DNA of 64,000 bases, taken from positions 1 through 64,000 of the forward strand of contig JAPPQC010000045.1 in the NCBI GenBank assembly GCA_028817225.1, written 5' to 3'. Under the pieces are notes generated by a model. That model was not told the origin of the DNA and made no database searches. It worked only from the letters and a program-made list of their open reading frames with translations. Source of the stretch: Gammaproteobacteria bacterium (lineage in GTDB: Bacteria > Pseudomonadota > Gammaproteobacteria > Poriferisulfidales > Oxydemutatoraceae). The position numbers were made by a program, and so were the translations under genes. Positions 61,080 to 64,000 of the stretch are shown here, piece by piece (the first letter of the stretch is position 1; every line of letters begins with the position of its first letter).

Positions 61080-63090
61080 CTCGCGGCTCCGGCAGGCGCG
61101 GGCCAGGCAGCACCGTATTTTCCTTTTCATCGCCCTCGGCGCCGCCGCCGTCGCCGCGGTGCTGGCCATGTTCTGGATAGCAACCCAGGGCATATCGGTC
61201 GTCGTGTCGCCGCAAAAAGCGGACGACAGGGCCGGGTTGCGGATCAAACAGGGGCCTGGATTCACGCTGGGCAAAAAAGCGTATGCTTTCGGCGAAGTGG
61301 TGATCGAGGTGAAAGCGGCGGGCTTTGTCACCGCGGAAGTCGCCGTTGCGGCGGACAAGCAAAGCACCTTTGTTGAAGTCGTGATGCGCGAGGCGCCGGC
61401 CAGGCTGCGCGTTGCGACCGTGCCCGAAGACGCCGCCACCCGCTGGCTTGTGGACGGCGCGCTGGTCGCCACTTCGCAAAGTTTGTCGGTGCAGATGAAG
61501 CCGGGCACGCATACGCTGGTCGTCAACCATCCGCATTACCGCAAAGCCGGGCTTGAGGTTTTTGCGGAGCCGGGGGAGGAAGTGCGCGAACAGGTTCGCC
61601 TGCTGCCGCTTGAAGGCCGCCTGCAAATCACCACCGAGCCTGCCGGAGCCGCCGTTTCCATTGACGGCGCGGCGCAAGCGGCGGCCCCCGCTTCCTATGC
61701 CGTCGCCGGTGGCCGCCATGTCGTAGAGGTCAGCCATCCCGGATACAAGAACCTTCGCGACACCGTTGAAATCACCAACGCCGAAACCGGCATCGCCAGA
61801 AACTACCGGCTGGCGCCGCAGGATGCGTTCGTCCGTTTCAATCTGCAACCGCAGGGAGGCCGGCTGCTGCTGAACGGCAGGCGCACCGATGGCGGCGGCG
61901 CGGTGCGGGTGGATTCCATGCGCCGCCACACGGCGTCTTATTCCAGCGCCGGTTATTTTCCGCAGAGCAAGACCTTCACATTGCAACCCGGGGCCGAGCA
62001 AGAAGTGCGGTTCTCATTGCGCGAGGAAACCGGCGTTGTTGAAATCCTTTCCAGGCCGCCCGCCACCGTGCTGATTGACGGCAAGGAGGCCGGCGCCACG
62101 CCGATGACCGTGTCTCTGAGGGCCGTTGAACACCGCATCACCGTCGCCAGGGAAGGCTATCGCAGCGTCACACAAAAACTGACCCCCGCCGCCTCCGGCG
62201 CCAAAAGAATGGATGTGGCGCTGAAGACGGAATTGCAGGCGCGGCTGGCGGAAAGCCCGGCGACCTACCGGAACAGCGTCGGCATGACCTTGCGGTTGTT
62301 CGCCAGGCCCGGCGTCGTTGCAATGGGCGCGCCGCGGCATGAACAGGGCCAGCGCGCCAACGAGTTTCAGAGAACAGTCCGGCTGACGAAGGCGTTTTAT
62401 GCGGCCTTGCACGAGACGACGGCGGGGCAGTTTGGCCGCTACAAGGCGGCGCCGTCCGCGGGCAAGGCGGGCGTTCCCGCCACCGGCGTGACCTGGCTTG
62501 AGGCCGCCGCATTCTGCAACTGGCTCAGCGCCAGGGAGCGACTGCGGCCTTTTTATGTCCTGCAAGACAACCGTTATCTCGGCATCAACGCCCGCGCCGA
62601 CGGCTACCGCCTGCTGACCGAGGCGGAATGGGAATGGCTGGCGCGCGGCGCCGGGCGCCGCCAACAAACGCGCTTCACCTGGGGCGATCAGTCCGCCGTG
62701 CCGGCGGGCGCCGGCAATCTCGCCGACCAGTCCGCCCGCGGCGCGCTCAAGATGTATATTCCGAACTACACCGACGGCTTCGGCGAACTGGCGCCGGTGG
62801 GAAGTTTTGCCGCCGGCAAGGCCGGCCTGTATGATTTGTCGGGCAATGTCAGCGAATGGGTTCACGATGTGTATTCCCTGATGCCGCCTGCCGCGGACGG
62901 CGGCGTCGAGACCGACCCGACGGGGCCTGCCGGCGGCGGCTCGCATGTGTTCAAGGGTTCCAACTGGCGTTCCGCCACGCTGACCGAGTTGCGGGCGTCT
63001 TTCAGGGAGACCTCGGTGGCGGGCCGCGACGACCTGGGCTTTCGTGTGGCAAGATACCTGTATGGAGGTGAAAATGATGACAAAAACTAA
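61066..63090 (+). CDS. Membrane-anchored multi-PEGA protein with SUMF1-like domain
   Basis: The 674-residue protein has an N-terminal membrane helix near residues 19-41, four to five PEGA repeats (for example LQITTEPAGAAVSIDG near residue 187, VVEILSRPPATVLIDG near residue 325), then a SUMF1/FGE-type domain from about residue 400 (NSVGMTLRLFARPGVVAMGAP, VTWLEAAAFCNWL, RLLTEAEWEWLARG, YDLSGNVSEWVHDV, FKGSNWRSATLTELRASFRE). Formylglycine-generating enzymes need a pair of C-terminal cysteines; none is here, so a binding or structural role is likely. It overlaps both neighbours. Confidence 0.82.
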   Translation: MNGFDSRLRQARARQHRIFLFIALGAAAVAAVLAMFWIATQGISVVVSPQKADDRAGLRIKQGPGFTLGKKAYAFGEVVIEVKAAGFVTAEVAVAADKQSTFVEVVMREAPARLRVATVPEDAATRWLVDGALVATSQSLSVQMKPGTHTLVVNHPHYRKAGLEVFAEPGEEVREQVRLLPLEGRLQITTEPAGAAVSIDGAAQAAAPASYAVAGGRHVVEVSHPGYKNLRDTVEITNAETGIARNYRLAPQDAFVRFNLQPQGGRLLLNGRRTDGGGAVRVDSMRRHTASYSSAGYFPQSKTFTLQPGAEQEVRFSLREETGVVEILSRPPATVLIDGKEAGATPMTVSLRAVEHRITVAREGYRSVTQKLTPAASGAKRMDVALKTELQARLAESPATYRNSVGMTLRLFARPGVVAMGAPRHEQGQRANEFQRTVRLTKAFYAALHETTAGQFGRYKAAPSAGKAGVPATGVTWLEAAAFCNWLSARERLRPFYVLQDNRYLGINARADGYRLLTEAEWEWLARGAGRRQQTRFTWGDQSAVPAGAGNLADQSARGALKMYIPNYTDGFGELAPVGSFAAGKAGLYDLSGNVSEWVHDVYSLMPPAADGGVETDPTGPAGGGSHVFKGSNWRSATLTELRASFRETSVAGRDDLGFRVARYLYGGENDDKN

Positions 63091-63223
63091 CCGGATTTTT
63101 TACGCGATACTGGCGGCGGTCGCCGTCGCCGTTGCTGCGGCTTATCTGGCGGGCGGCGGGTTCGCCTGGACCGCGCCCGCCATCGGCCTCAACTCGCCGA
63201 CGACCTTTCCGGTGGACATCTGA
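63074..63223 (+). CDS. Small single-helix membrane protein
   Basis: The 49-residue product begins MMTKTNRIF, then a membrane helix of about 20 residues (AILAAVAVAVAAAYLAGGG), and ends in PTTFPVDI. A GGAGGTG site lies 5 nt before ATG 63074, within the end of the SUMF1 gene, and its stop is one base before the channel ATG. Placement between the SUMF1 gene and the proton channel and the strong ribosome site argue for a real gene. Function unknown; possibly a channel accessory subunit. Confidence 0.7.
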   Translation: MMTKTNRIFYAILAAVAVAVAAAYLAGGGFAWTAPAIGLNSPTTFPVDI

Positions 63224-63224
63224 C

Positions 63225-63992
63225 ATGCCGGCCAACCATCGCGACATCTGGGTGAATGTGCTTGTCCTTGTCGGCGTGTTCATCGCGGTGCATCTTGTGT
63301 ACATCGGGCTGATACGCCCGCAGGCCGAACTCGTCATCGAGGCGGCGCGCCAGGCCGGGCAGTCGGCCCCGAGAAACCTTTTCGTCATTCTGAAGGATCT
63401 GGAGCAGGAGATTTGCATTGTCCTGATGATTTACGGCCTGTACCTGATGGCGGTTCGCTACACAAAACTGGTTTCGCGGCGCTATTTGTTCACGGTGGAT
63501 TTGCTGCAAGACGCCGGCGCCGACAGAACCGGCCTCGGCACCGTGCTGGAGGAACTGGAAAAACTGCCCGGGCACATCACCGAAACCCCGCTGGTGGAGA
63601 CATTGAAGGCCAGCCTGCGGCGCTACCTGATCACGCGCGATGTGCAGAACACCTCCGATGCGATCAACGCCAGCGTGGAGGCCCAGGGCGTGCGCCTTGA
63701 AGCGGAGAATTCCACGATACGCTATCTGATCTGGGCGATTCCGTCGGTCGGGTTTATCGGCACCGTGCGCGGCATCGGCCAGGCGCTGTCGCAGGCCGAG
63801 AAGGCGCTCGCCGGCGACATTGCGACGATGACGGACAGCCTCGGCGTCGCCTTCAACTCCACTTTTGTGGCGCTGCTGATCAGCATCTTCCTGATGTTTT
63901 TCCTGCACCAGTTGCAGCGCGCGCAAGACGGCGTGCTGGTGGAGACCCAGGCGTATTGTGAGAAGTTTCTTCTCAACCGCATCAGTTCGTAG
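63225..63992 (+). CDS. MotA/TolQ/ExbB-family proton channel subunit
   Basis: The 255-residue inner-membrane protein has helices near residues 9-29, 60-79, 163-183 and 205-226. The last two carry the family signature: IPSVGFIGTVRGIGQALSQA, then MTDSLGVAFNSTFVALLISIFLMFFLH. The family converts ion flow into movement of a periplasmic partner (ExbD/TolR/MotB). This copy is larger and has an extra N-terminal helix compared with ExbB. It ends 8 bp before the window edge, so an ExbD-like partner probably follows. It marks the operon as an energised envelope system. Confidence 0.88.
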   Translation: MPANHRDIWVNVLVLVGVFIAVHLVYIGLIRPQAELVIEAARQAGQSAPRNLFVILKDLEQEICIVLMIYGLYLMAVRYTKLVSRRYLFTVDLLQDAGADRTGLGTVLEELEKLPGHITETPLVETLKASLRRYLITRDVQNTSDAINASVEAQGVRLEAENSTIRYLIWAIPSVGFIGTVRGIGQALSQAEKALAGDIATMTDSLGVAFNSTFVALLISIFLMFFLHQLQRAQDGVLVETQAYCEKFLLNRISS

Positions 63993-64000
63993 GCGCGGCC

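Overview
The window is a GC-rich, gene-dense bacterial chromosome segment. Gene order points to a gammaproteobacterium, probably deep-branching: gshB-ruvX-pyrR beside pyrB-pyrC', hisC-tyrA-aroA-cmk-rpsA-ihfB-lapB, xseB-ispA-dxs, corB/ypjD divergent from ffh, and rpsP-rimM-trmD-rplS. Genes are packed with ATGA/GTGA overlaps. No rRNA, CRISPR array, insertion sequence, integrase or replication origin was seen; one tRNA (Gly, CCC anticodon) is present. No gap between genes exceeds about 220 bp.

Layout. 1-12.4 kb: the last codons of a large surface protein, purE, then a pyrimidine operon (pyrB, inactive pyrC', a PyrK-like flavoprotein). A 2147-residue Calx-beta surface protein follows, whose 3' end matches the protein cut off at position 1, then gshB-ruvX-pyrR on the minus strand. 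12.5-19.8 kb: lepA, a metallo-beta-lactamase-fold protein, folP, a Cas4/AddB-like nuclease, thiD-thiE, rubredoxin and a PfkB kinase. 19.9-31.7 kb: two near-identical glycosyltransferases around a HAD phosphatase, a tyrosine-phosphatase-like gene, then the hisC-to-lapB cluster and a ComEA-like protein. 31.8-45.4 kb: cfa, galU, xseB-ispA-dxs, a rubrerythrin/Fe-S/DUF3501 trio, and corB-RND-fdhD plus ypjD. 45.5-56.7 kb: the ffh-to-rplS ribosome/SRP cluster, split by an AT-richer defence island. 56.7-64 kb: moaA and a tightly coupled envelope operon.

Two regions stand out. First, the island between ffh and rpsP (46.9-53.8 kb) holds mcrB-mcrC overlapping a lipoprotein aspartic protease, then a DUF262/HNH (GmrSD-like) gene and a DUF4926 gene. 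Between the two halves lies a decayed copy of the 3' end of ffh, a scar of how the island formed. Second, the operon at 57.7-64 kb encodes a secreted Gly/Ser-rich protein, a lipoprotein, two membrane-anchored PEGA proteins (one with a cysteine-poor SUMF1 domain), a 49-residue membrane peptide and a TolQ/ExbB/MotA-type channel. It looks like an uncharacterised ion-driven envelope machine that continues past the window.

Three genome habits recur. Low-complexity insertions or tails sit in housekeeping proteins (S16, RimM, IHF-beta, ThiE, an MBL hydrolase). Tandem duplications of 67-79 bp repeat the first codons of a gene just before it (tyrA, trmD). Several -10 boxes lie only 7-12 nt before the start codon, which suggests leaderless transcripts.
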